This document shows positions 1 through 5,717 of a stretch of 19,774 nt of DNA, piece by piece. Under the pieces are notes generated by a model that saw nothing but the letters and a program-made list of their open reading frames with translations, did no database searches and was not told the DNA's origin. Source of the DNA: an uncultured delta proteobacterium. GTDB lineage: Bacteria > Myxococcota_A > Polyangia > Polyangiales > Polyangiaceae. Position 1 is the first letter of the stretch. Each line of letters starts with the position of its first letter. The translations under genes were made by a program, and so were the position numbers. The stretch covers positions 1 to 19,774 of the forward strand of contig CAIOHM010000161.1 in assembly GCA_903858055.1 (NCBI GenBank), written 5' to 3'.

Positions 1-197
1 AGCGCGCCGCGGCGATGGGCTACGACCTCGCCACGCGCGGCGCCTCCGGCCACCGGCTGGCGGACTTTCCACACGAGGTGCGCGGCCACCTCAAGACGCT
101 CGATCGCTGCCCGCGCGCCGCGGCGTGGGTCCTCGAGGTGCACCTGCTCTCGCGCGAAGACGAGGTTGGCGCCTTCTACGAAGATCTCCTCGTCTAG
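1..197 (+). CDS. C-terminal fragment of an M24-family (aminopeptidase P-like) metallopeptidase
   Basis: This is a partial gene whose 5' part lies before the window; about 64 C-terminal residues are visible, ending at a TAG at 195-197. The fragment has a histidine in an ADFPH context, then a glutamate in a VLEVH strand, and ends with GAFYEDLLV. This spacing resembles the last three metal ligands of M24 'pita-bread' peptidases (His, Glu, and the Glu of a terminal xxEDxL strand), as in Xaa-Pro aminopeptidases, which remove an N-terminal residue preceding proline using two divalent metal ions. The two aspartate ligands and the creatinase-like N-terminal domain cannot be seen. The next gene starts 33 bp downstream on the same strand. 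The family call rests on a short stretch and is tentative; a different metallohydrolase is possible. Confidence 0.45.
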   Translation, partial: RAAAMGYDLATRGASGHRLADFPHEVRGHLKTLDRCPRAAAWVLEVHLLSREDEVGAFYEDLLV

Positions 198-230
198 CCC
201 CGCGCCCAGACTCTGCTAAGCCCGCGCGCC

Positions 231-977
231 ATGAGCGACGCGTCGAACGCCCCCGAGACCGCCACGACCGAACCTGCCGTCGAGGAGAAGCTCCCGGCTT
301 GGCCGACCGACGACGAGCTCGCCCTCCTCTCTTCGGAGCGTCGACGCTGGATCGCGCGCACCCTCGCGCAGCTCGAGAGCCGCGTGTCCCCCAAGGGTTG
401 GCAAGAGGTCGGCAAGCGCTTCGGGGTCGGGAAGGGCAAGCCCGCGAACGAGAGCCCGGTCTTTGCTTGCGTGCGTGACTGCGTGCTCTTCGACTACCGC
501 GCGAGCGGCAAGACCGCCTTCGAGCGCCACATCGAAGCCAGCGTCGACACCGCCGAGAAGTTCGAGCAGCAGTGCTTCGTGGCGGCTCTTCGCCACCGCG
601 TGGCGTTCTTCGTCCCCGGTGAGCGCCAGGCGGCCCACGGCTTCGAGGTCACCGACCTCCTGCGCAACGAGAAGTTCGTCCTCGCCGAGCCGAACCTCCC
701 CGAGCTCCCAGAGGGCTACGTGTACGTTGCACGCATCCTCCCCTACCCGTGGTTCTGGACGACCTCCTCCACGGTGCGCGTTCTCCCGAAGGCCGTCGTC
801 GAGGCGTTCCTGGCGCACCTCGAGAAGGAGCTCGGCGGCGAGGGCGACTGGCGCCGCGACCTCACCACCGTGACGCCCGACGCCTGGGCGGCCCTGATCT
901 TGAACGCCTACGTGCGCTCGCTCTACGAAGAGGCGAAGGCACGTGAGGCCGTCAAGAACGAGGCCGCCAAGCAGTAG
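231..977 (+). CDS. Hypothetical protein resembling SEC-C-associated domain proteins
   Basis: A soluble 248-residue protein with no signal peptide or membrane segment. It has an acidic, low-complexity first 25 residues, a helical basic section (about 30-75), then a core (about 75-200) with a FDYR-x-SGKT-x-FERH motif, a strand ending in DLL-x-NEKF, and a hydrophobic ARILPYPWFW stretch. This order resembles the domain often found beside SEC-C zinc-binding motifs in bacterial proteins, which usually reads FDYR..GKTPLER followed by a DLLTGE-like turn. That is pattern memory, not an alignment. The SEC-C cysteines themselves are absent: no CxC...C[CH] cluster occurs. The C-terminus is lysine- and alanine-rich. 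The stop lies 7 bp from the stop of the convergent ychJ-type gene, which does carry a SEC-C motif. No good ribosome binding site precedes the ATG at 231, but no better start is visible. Function unknown. Confidence 0.8.
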   Translation: MSDASNAPETATTEPAVEEKLPAWPTDDELALLSSERRRWIARTLAQLESRVSPKGWQEVGKRFGVGKGKPANESPVFACVRDCVLFDYRASGKTAFERHIEASVDTAEKFEQQCFVAALRHRVAFFVPGERQAAHGFEVTDLLRNEKFVLAEPNLPELPEGYVYVARILPYPWFWTTSSTVRVLPKAVVEAFLAHLEKELGGEGDWRRDLTTVTPDAWAALILNAYVRSLYEEAKAREAVKNEAAKQ

Positions 978-984
978 CGACCTC

Positions 985-1479
985 TCAGCGTGCGGAGCGG
1001 GACGCGGCCAGCGCGAGGAACGTCTCGCGCGTGAGGCTCTCGAGGTCCCTGGGCGTGAGATCGGCGAGCCTCACGAGCACGCCGCTCGCATAGCGCCAGC
1101 GCGCCTCGACCCGCTCGAAGGTCGAGAGCTCGACGATGCCCACGTTCTGGCCGCGCTCGAAGAGCTTCGCCGCGAAGAGCACCTCGCCGCGGTCGCCTTC
1201 GACCCAGTCGCCGTAGACGCGGAGCCCCATGAAGCGGCGCACGTCCTTGATGCTCGCGAGCTCGCGCACGTGGGCAGCCTCGGGCGTTTGGCGGTCGGGG
1301 TGCGCCGGCGCGAGGGTGTCGATGAGGTACGGTGCCAGCCCAAGGGCGAAGGCCGCGTAGCGCGAACGCATCAGCTGCTCCGGCCGCTCCGGCAGCGCGC
1401 GCCCCTCGTGGAAGGGCTGACAGCAAGAGGCGTACGGCCGATTCGAATGGCAAGGGCAGTCGTGGCGCGCGCGTTTCAC
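985..1479 (-). CDS. ychJ: YchJ-family SEC-C motif protein
   Basis: A 164-residue protein of the YchJ/UPF0225 family. It opens with a SEC-C zinc-binding motif (CPC, eight residues, CC, then PFH) around residues 8-24, like the motif at the C-terminus of SecA. Next comes the family signature PEQLMRSRYAAFALG and an NTF2-like alpha/beta barrel containing FMGLRVYGDW and GEVLFAAKLFERG. The family has no settled biochemical role; a metal-binding or quality-control function is usually suggested. The frame extends to a TTG at 1500, but no ribosome binding site precedes it. A GTG at 1479 has GGAGAG just upstream and places the SEC-C motif at the extreme N-terminus, as is usual, so I chose 1479. It is convergent with the preceding gene and divergent from rpoZ. 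Confidence 0.85.
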   Translation of the reverse strand: MKRARHDCPCHSNRPYASCCQPFHEGRALPERPEQLMRSRYAAFALGLAPYLIDTLAPAHPDRQTPEAAHVRELASIKDVRRFMGLRVYGDWVEGDRGEVLFAAKLFERGQNVGIVELSTFERVEARWRYASGVLVRLADLTPRDLESLTRETFLALAASRSAR

Positions 1480-1482
1480 CGG

Positions 1483-1488
1483 CTCTCC
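1483..1488 (-). promoter_or_regulatory. Ribosome binding site fixing the ychJ GTG start
   Basis: On the minus strand GGAGAG lies directly before CCG and the GTG at 1479-1477, leaving 5 nt between GGAG and the start. The alternative TTG start at 1500 has no purine-rich stretch upstream. Confidence 0.5.
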
Positions 1489-1562
1489 GGTACCCTGCAA
1501 CGTCGCGCGAGGCCACCGGGGTCTTGCGCCCCCTGCGCATGAAGGCTACACGCGAGCGCTTC

Positions 1563-1567
1563 AGGAG
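1563..1567 (+). promoter_or_regulatory. Ribosome binding site of rpoZ
   Basis: A consensus AGGAG lies 5 nt before the ATG at 1573. It is one of the few strong Shine-Dalgarno sequences in this window and fits a highly expressed housekeeping gene. Confidence 0.7.
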
Positions 1568-1572
1568 AAACC

Positions 1573-1809
1573 ATGGCACGCGTCACCGTCGAAGACTGCC
1601 TCGATCGCGAAGAAAATCGCTTTGCTCTCGTCGTGCTCGCGGCTGGCCGCGCGCGTGAGCTCCTCAAGGGCACTCAGGCCCTCGTCCCCTCGAAGAACAA
1701 GGCCGCTGTCACCGCGCTGCGCGAAGTCGCCGCGGGCAAGGTGAAGTTCAACGAGTCGACCCTCGAAGCGGTCACCCGCTGGGTCGAAGCGACGCGCCCG
1801 CGCGCCTGA
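1573..1809 (+). CDS. rpoZ: DNA-directed RNA polymerase omega subunit
   Basis: A 78-residue protein that starts MARVTVEDCL and continues NRFALVVLAAGRARELLKG, the conserved core of bacterial omega. Helix 2 wraps the beta-prime C-terminus and assists RNA polymerase assembly. A VTALREVAAGKV stretch follows, typical of delta-proteobacterial and myxobacterial omega proteins. Length matches family members of about 70-90 residues. The start is well supported by an AGGAG site. Only 5 bp separate its stop from the GTG of the methyltransferase gene, so rpoZ probably heads a co-transcribed group with the methyltransferase, yggS and the PhnD-like gene. The 93-bp gap to the divergent ychJ should hold the promoter. 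A weak candidate is TTGCGC at 1524-1529 followed 17 nt later by CTACAC, but I would not rely on it. In many bacteria rpoZ lies beside gmk and spoT; that context is not present here. Confidence 0.93.
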   Translation: MARVTVEDCLDREENRFALVVLAAGRARELLKGTQALVPSKNKAAVTALREVAAGKVKFNESTLEAVTRWVEATRPRA

Positions 1810-1814
1810 GCGGT

Positions 1815-2636
1815 GTGACCGCTCGCACCTCTCTGCTCGAGGCCGGGCGTCGCGATCACTTCGCCGACGCCGGTTTTTACGCGCACACCTACCGAGACCG
1901 CACCGAAGACGTCGCGTTCTACGAGGGCCTCGTCGCAGAGCTCGGGGGCCCCGTGCTCGAGTACGGCGTCGGTGAGGGCCGCGTGGCGCTCCCGCTCGCC
2001 CGTGCGGGTCACGTCGTCACGGGCGTTGACCTCTCCCGGCCCATGCTCGACGCGTTCCACGCCACGCTGGCGACGGAGCCTGCGGACGTGCGGCGACGCG
2101 TGAAGCTCGTCGAAGGCGACATGAGCCACGTCGCGCTCCGCAAGCGCTTCCCGCTCGTGACCTGCCCGTTCAACGCGCTCCTGCACCTCTACGACCGCGC
2201 GAGCCTCGAGGCCTTCTTCTCACGCGTCCGTGCTCACCTCGCACCGGGCGGGCGCTTCGTGTTCGACATTTCCGTGCCCGCTCCGGAGGATCTCGCGCGC
2301 GACCCGAGCCGTGCCTACCGCGTGCCTCCTTTCCGCCACCCGACAGCCGGCTGCGTCGTGAAATACGAAGAGTATTTCGCGTACGACCATGTGACGCAGG
2401 TCCTTCACGTCGACTCGATCTTTACGGAGCGAGACGACCCGAGCCACCGCTGGAAGACCCACCTCGCGCAGCGCATGTACTTCCCGCGCGAGATGGAGTC
2501 GCTGCTCCACTACAACGGCTTCCGCGTGCTCGCCGTCGAAGGCGACTTCGAAGGCGGCCCGCTCACGGGCGCGAGCGACGTCATGGTTTGGCACGTCGAG
2601 AGCGCGACGCGACGCTCACGCAAGGGTCATGGCTAG
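1815..2636 (+). CDS. Class I SAM-dependent methyltransferase
   Basis: A 273-residue cytosolic enzyme with the Rossmann-fold methyltransferase pattern. Motif I (VLEYGVGEGRVALPLA, about residues 47-62) binds S-adenosylmethionine. The acidic end of strand 2 is VTGVDLS (68-74), and a GDMSHV motif follows near residue 100. Further on are CPFNALLHLYD and the motif III-like LAPGGRFVFDIS. A beta-rich C-terminal half contains the FDIS...YEEYFAYD and HLAQRMYFPREMESLL stretches seen in Methyltransf_25/11-type small-molecule methyltransferases. The substrate cannot be read from sequence. Translation starts at a GTG 5 bp after rpoZ, and its end overlaps yggS by 8 bp, indicating one operon and probably translational coupling. 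A role in tRNA or lipid methylation cannot be excluded. Confidence 0.85.
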   Translation: MTARTSLLEAGRRDHFADAGFYAHTYRDRTEDVAFYEGLVAELGGPVLEYGVGEGRVALPLARAGHVVTGVDLSRPMLDAFHATLATEPADVRRRVKLVEGDMSHVALRKRFPLVTCPFNALLHLYDRASLEAFFSRVRAHLAPGGRFVFDISVPAPEDLARDPSRAYRVPPFRHPTAGCVVKYEEYFAYDHVTQVLHVDSIFTERDDPSHRWKTHLAQRMYFPREMESLLHYNGFRVLAVEGDFEGGPLTGASDVMVWHVESATRRSRKGHG

Positions 2637-3372
2637 CGTCACCGAGCGCCTGGAGGCCGTTCGCGCCCGCGTATACGCCGCCGAGATCGCGGTGGGCCGG
2701 CCGTCGGGCTCCGTCACGCTCGTGGCCGTCTCGAAGACGAAGCCCCTCGCGGCCATCGAGGAGGCCTACGCCGCGGGCCAGCGGGACTTCGGCGAGAACT
2801 ACGCCCAGGAGCTCGACCGCAAGGCCCAGGCGCTCGCGCACTTGCCCGGCATTCGCTGGCACTTCATCGGAAATCTCCAGCGAAACAAGGCGAAGATCGT
2901 CGCCGCACACGCGCACGTGCTCCACACGCTCGACTCGCTCGAGCTCGCGCGCGAGCTCGACAAGCGCCTCGCGCCGTTCGACCGCGACCTCGAAATCCTC
3001 GTCGAAGTGAACGTCAGCGGCGAGATGCAAAAACACGGCGTTTCCCCCGCCGAGCTATCGCCCTTGCTTGGCGGGCTTGCGGGGCTGCGTCGCCTCACCG
3101 CACGCGGGCTCATGACCGTCCCCCCCGTCGACGACGACGCGCGCGCGGCCGCCTGTTTTCGCGCACTCGCCGCCCTCGCCGGGGCCCATCGCGCGCACCT
3201 CCGCGGCGAGCCTCTCCTCAGCATGGGCATGAGCGACGACCTCGAGGTCGCCGTGCGCGAGGGGGCGACGCACGTGCGCGTCGGAACCGCAATTTTTGGC
3301 GCGCGGAGCTACCCCGGCGCACCTTCTCCTCACCGCGACCCAGAGACCTCCGGAGGCTCGAGCGACTCATGA
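2629..3372 (+). CDS. yggS: YggS/PLPBP-family pyridoxal 5'-phosphate homeostasis protein
   Basis: A 247-residue single-domain TIM-barrel protein of the YggS/PROSC family. It holds pyridoxal phosphate through Lys36 in VAVSKTKP, the same position as in E. coli YggS. Other family signatures are RDFGENYAQE, WHFIGNLQRNK, VNVSGEMQKHG, RGLMTVPP and the phosphate-binding end LSMGMSDDLEVAVREGATHVRVGTAIFG. The family has no known catalytic activity; it buffers PLP and affects amino-acid and vitamin B6 balance. After the usual end of the fold there is an extra tail of about 20 residues rich in Ser, Pro and Gly. The ATG overlaps the end of the methyltransferase gene, and its stop overlaps the next ATG as ATGA. 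yggS is often placed next to proC or cell-division genes; this placement differs. Confidence 0.93.
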   Translation: MASVTERLEAVRARVYAAEIAVGRPSGSVTLVAVSKTKPLAAIEEAYAAGQRDFGENYAQELDRKAQALAHLPGIRWHFIGNLQRNKAKIVAAHAHVLHTLDSLELARELDKRLAPFDRDLEILVEVNVSGEMQKHGVSPAELSPLLGGLAGLRRLTARGLMTVPPVDDDARAAACFRALAALAGAHRAHLRGEPLLSMGMSDDLEVAVREGATHVRVGTAIFGARSYPGAPSPHRDPETSGGSSDS

Positions 3373-4220
3373 GCACCACGCTTCCAACCGGCTTCGCGAT
3401 TCTTCGCGCCCAGCACCTGCTCGGCTACCAGACGCGCTTCCGTGCAACCTGCACACATATCGGTGAGGCCATCGGCGTCGCGCTCGAGCCGCACACGGCG
3501 CGCGACTACGGCGAGCTCACGAAGGCATTCGAGGCAGGGACCGTCGGCCTCGCTTGGGTGCCCCCGATCACCGCGGCGCGCCTCGTGCGACGTCATTTGG
3601 CGCTACCGCTGGCGCTCCCGCTTCGACATGGGCGGCCGAGCTACAGCAGCGTGGTCGTGGCGCACGAGGACGCCTCGCCCGATCTCTCGACCTACCGCAC
3701 GCCGCGCGTCGGATGGGTCGATCCCGAGTCGGCGGCCGGCTACCTCGCCGCACGCGGTCCGCTCCTCGAGCGCTGCGGCGGCTTTGCCTCGGAGCAGTTC
3801 TTCGGGAGCCACAGCGCCGTCGTCGATGCCGTGGCGATTCGCGCGGTGGACCTCGGCGCGAACTTCGGCGCGTTCGACGAGCAGACGGGCGAGATCGTCG
3901 AGGCCGAGTGGATCGACGCCGAGGGCAAGAAGCTGCGCCCCGTGAAGGCGATCGCGCGCTTTGCGACCATTCCGAACGACTGCCTCGTCGTGAGCACCCT
4001 CTGGCCGCGGGAGCTTCAAGAGAAGGCCCGTGCGTGGTTCCTCGGAGCCTCGCGCGCCGAGCTCGACATCATCGCCGATCTGCTGCGCACCGACCGCCTC
4101 GTGCCCGTCGACGAGGCGTGGCAGCACGGGGTCGATCACGTGTTGACGGAGGCTCGCGCGCACGGGCTGCCCGAGCTTGGGTCGCGAAGAAGTCATGACG
4201 TGAAGCGGAGCCGCAGCTAG
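3369..4220 (+). CDS. PhnD-like (phosphate/phosphonate-type) substrate-binding protein lacking a signal peptide
   Basis: A 283-residue protein with the type-2 periplasmic-binding fold of the PhnD/SsuA group. Supporting stretches are KAFEAGTVGLAWVPP (near residue 55), VGWVDPESAAGYLA (about 115-130), FFGSHSAVVDAVA, VDLGANFG and FATIPNDCLVV. In PhnD the last of these regions line the ligand site. Unlike transport-type relatives, the N-terminus (MSTTLPTGFAILRAQ) lacks a charged start plus hydrophobic core and has no lipobox. The protein is therefore predicted to stay in the cytoplasm. No ABC permease or ATPase lies nearby. It could be a cytosolic ligand sensor or an enzyme-like member of the fold, comparable to menaquinone-pathway MqnA-type proteins, though I see no specific MqnA signature. 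The ATG overlaps the yggS stop by 4 bp, so it belongs to the rpoZ operon. The C-terminal tail is basic. Confidence 0.75.
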   Translation: MSTTLPTGFAILRAQHLLGYQTRFRATCTHIGEAIGVALEPHTARDYGELTKAFEAGTVGLAWVPPITAARLVRRHLALPLALPLRHGRPSYSSVVVAHEDASPDLSTYRTPRVGWVDPESAAGYLAARGPLLERCGGFASEQFFGSHSAVVDAVAIRAVDLGANFGAFDEQTGEIVEAEWIDAEGKKLRPVKAIARFATIPNDCLVVSTLWPRELQEKARAWFLGASRAELDIIADLLRTDRLVPVDEAWQHGVDHVLTEARAHGLPELGSRRSHDVKRSRS

Positions 4221-4265
4221 CTCTCACCCTGCGTTTTTCCTCGCCAACGCGCGGTCCAAAAATTC

Positions 4266-4278
4266 GACGCTTAGCGTC
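4266..4278. repeat. Short perfect inverted repeat upstream of the ammonium transporter
   Basis: GACGC-TTA-GCGTC forms a perfect 5-bp dyad in the 113-bp gap before the ammonium transporter gene. On the minus strand it is followed by GAATTTTT, so it could act as a weak terminator in that direction, but no minus-strand gene is there to need one. An operator role is an alternative. No sigma-54 (GG-N10-GC) or NtrC-type site is visible in the gap. Confidence 0.3.
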
Positions 4279-4333
4279 AAACGAGACTTCGCCGAAACAA
4301 TCGAGAAACGGTCTCTCGGTCACGCTGGGGACC

Positions 4334-5644
4334 ATGGAACCGAAGCTCGACACCGGTGATACCGCTTGGCTCCTCGTGAGCTGCGCTCTCGTCCTCCTCA
4401 TGACGCCCGCCCTGGCGCTGTTCTACGGCGGCATGGTGCGTCGCAAGAACGTGCTCTCGACGATCATGCACTCGATGGTGGCCATCCCCGTCATGAGCGT
4501 GCTCTGGGCACTCATCGGCTACTCGCTCGCCTTCGGGACGTCGCAGGGTGGCTTCATTGGCAGCCTCGAGTTCGTCGGGCTGAAGGGCACCGTCGGCCAA
4601 CTGAGCGGCACGGTGCCGACGCTGGTCTTCGTGGCATTCCAGATGATGTTCGCGGTCATTACGCCCGCGCTCATCAGCGGCGCGTTCGCTGAGCGCATGA
4701 AGTTCGGCGCGTACCTCGCGTTCATCGTCCTTTGGTCGATGCTCGTCTACGTCCCCGTCGCCCACTGGGTCTGGAACCCGGGCGGCTGGCTCTTCAAGAT
4801 GTCGGCGCTCGACTTCGCGGGCGGCACCGTCGTCCACGCGACGGCTGGCGCCTCGGCTCTGGTCTGCGCGCTCGTCATCGGCGCTCGCGACGGCTATCCA
4901 ACCAAGAAGGCGCTCCCGCACAACCTCACCATGACGATGACCGGCGCGGGCATCCTCTGGTTCGGCTGGTTCGGGTTCAACGCGGGCAGCGCGCTCACCT
5001 CGGGCCAGCTCGCCGGCGTCGCCTTCATGGCCACGCACCTCGGCGCAGCGGGCGGCGCGATCGGCTGGGTCATCGCCGAGACGCTCCACCGCGGCAAGGC
5101 GACCGCTCTCGGGTGCGCTTCGGGCCTCGTGGCTGGCCTCGTCGCCATCACGCCGGCCGCAGGCTTCGTGACCCCCATGGCGTCGATCGTCATCGGTCTC
5201 CTCGCAGGCGTCGTCTGCTACGGCGGCGTGCTCCTCAAGGAGAAGTTCCACTACGACGACTCGCTCGACGCGTTCGGCGTGCACGGCGTGGGCGGTGTGT
5301 TCGGCGCGCTCATCACCGGTGTGTTCGCGACGAAGGCCGTCAACGAGGCGGGCCAAGACGGGCTCCTTTACGGCAACCCGGGCCAGCTCAAGATCCAGTT
5401 CATCGCGGTCGCGGTCTCGGTCCTTTACTCGGTGGTCCTGACCTACGTGATCCTCAAGATCATCGACGCCACCATCGGCCTCCGCGTCGACCGCAACGAC
5501 GAGATCGAAGGCCTCGACTCGACGATCCACGGGGAAGAAGGCTACGCGATGGCGAGCACCGCGCTCGGCGAATCGATGGGTGCAGGTTACACGGACGAAG
5601 AAGCAGCGCACGCGCCCGTCGCGGCTCCTGCGGTGGCCGAGTAA
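4334..5644 (+). CDS. amtB: Ammonium transporter (Amt/MEP/Rh family)
   Basis: A 436-residue integral membrane protein with the 11-helix Amt fold, which moves ammonium/ammonia across the inner membrane. Visible signatures are GDTAWLLVSCALVLLMTPALALFYGGMVRRKNVL at the N-terminus (described by position 8-42), the FQMMFAVITPALISGAFAER helix, HWVWNPGGWL, and ALDFAGGTVVH containing His168. Further on are PHNLTMTMTGAGILWFGWFGFNAG and the DAFGVHGVGG loop containing His317. These two histidines correspond to the conserved pore pair. The cytoplasmic tail keeps GLRVDRN-x5-GLD and an HGEEGYA motif, the part that normally meets PII protein GlnK. It then extends by about 35 Ala/Glu-rich residues. There is no cleavable signal peptide, as in many non-enterobacterial Amt proteins. 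No glnK/glnB gene is adjacent, which is unusual. A hairpin terminator follows immediately. Confidence 0.95.
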   Translation: MEPKLDTGDTAWLLVSCALVLLMTPALALFYGGMVRRKNVLSTIMHSMVAIPVMSVLWALIGYSLAFGTSQGGFIGSLEFVGLKGTVGQLSGTVPTLVFVAFQMMFAVITPALISGAFAERMKFGAYLAFIVLWSMLVYVPVAHWVWNPGGWLFKMSALDFAGGTVVHATAGASALVCALVIGARDGYPTKKALPHNLTMTMTGAGILWFGWFGFNAGSALTSGQLAGVAFMATHLGAAGGAIGWVIAETLHRGKATALGCASGLVAGLVAITPAAGFVTPMASIVIGLLAGVVCYGGVLLKEKFHYDDSLDAFGVHGVGGVFGALITGVFATKAVNEAGQDGLLYGNPGQLKIQFIAVAVSVLYSVVLTYVILKIIDATIGLRVDRNDEIEGLDSTIHGEEGYAMASTALGESMGAGYTDEEAAHAPVAAPAVAE

Positions 5645-5666
5645 CGCGGCAAACAACTCAAAACAC

Positions 5667-5703
5667 GAAGGGCGGCCTCTCGCGAGGTCGCCCTTCTTTT
5701 GTT
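5667..5703. terminator. Strong rho-independent terminator, probably bidirectional
   Basis: A 30-nt hairpin at 5667-5696 has 8 perfect pairs, one G-T wobble and 4 more pairs around a TCGC loop. TTTTGTT follows directly on the plus strand. It starts 22 bp after the amtB stop. On the minus strand the same stem is followed by GTGTTTT, so it may also end transcription of the convergent genes that finish at 5718. Confidence 0.85.
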
Positions 5704-5717
5704 GAAACGCGGGAGCG

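Noticed and set aside
4277..5656. A 459-codon open frame antisense to amtB
   Set aside because: It is a compositional shadow full of Asp, Glu, Arg and His, with no hydrophobic core or motif.
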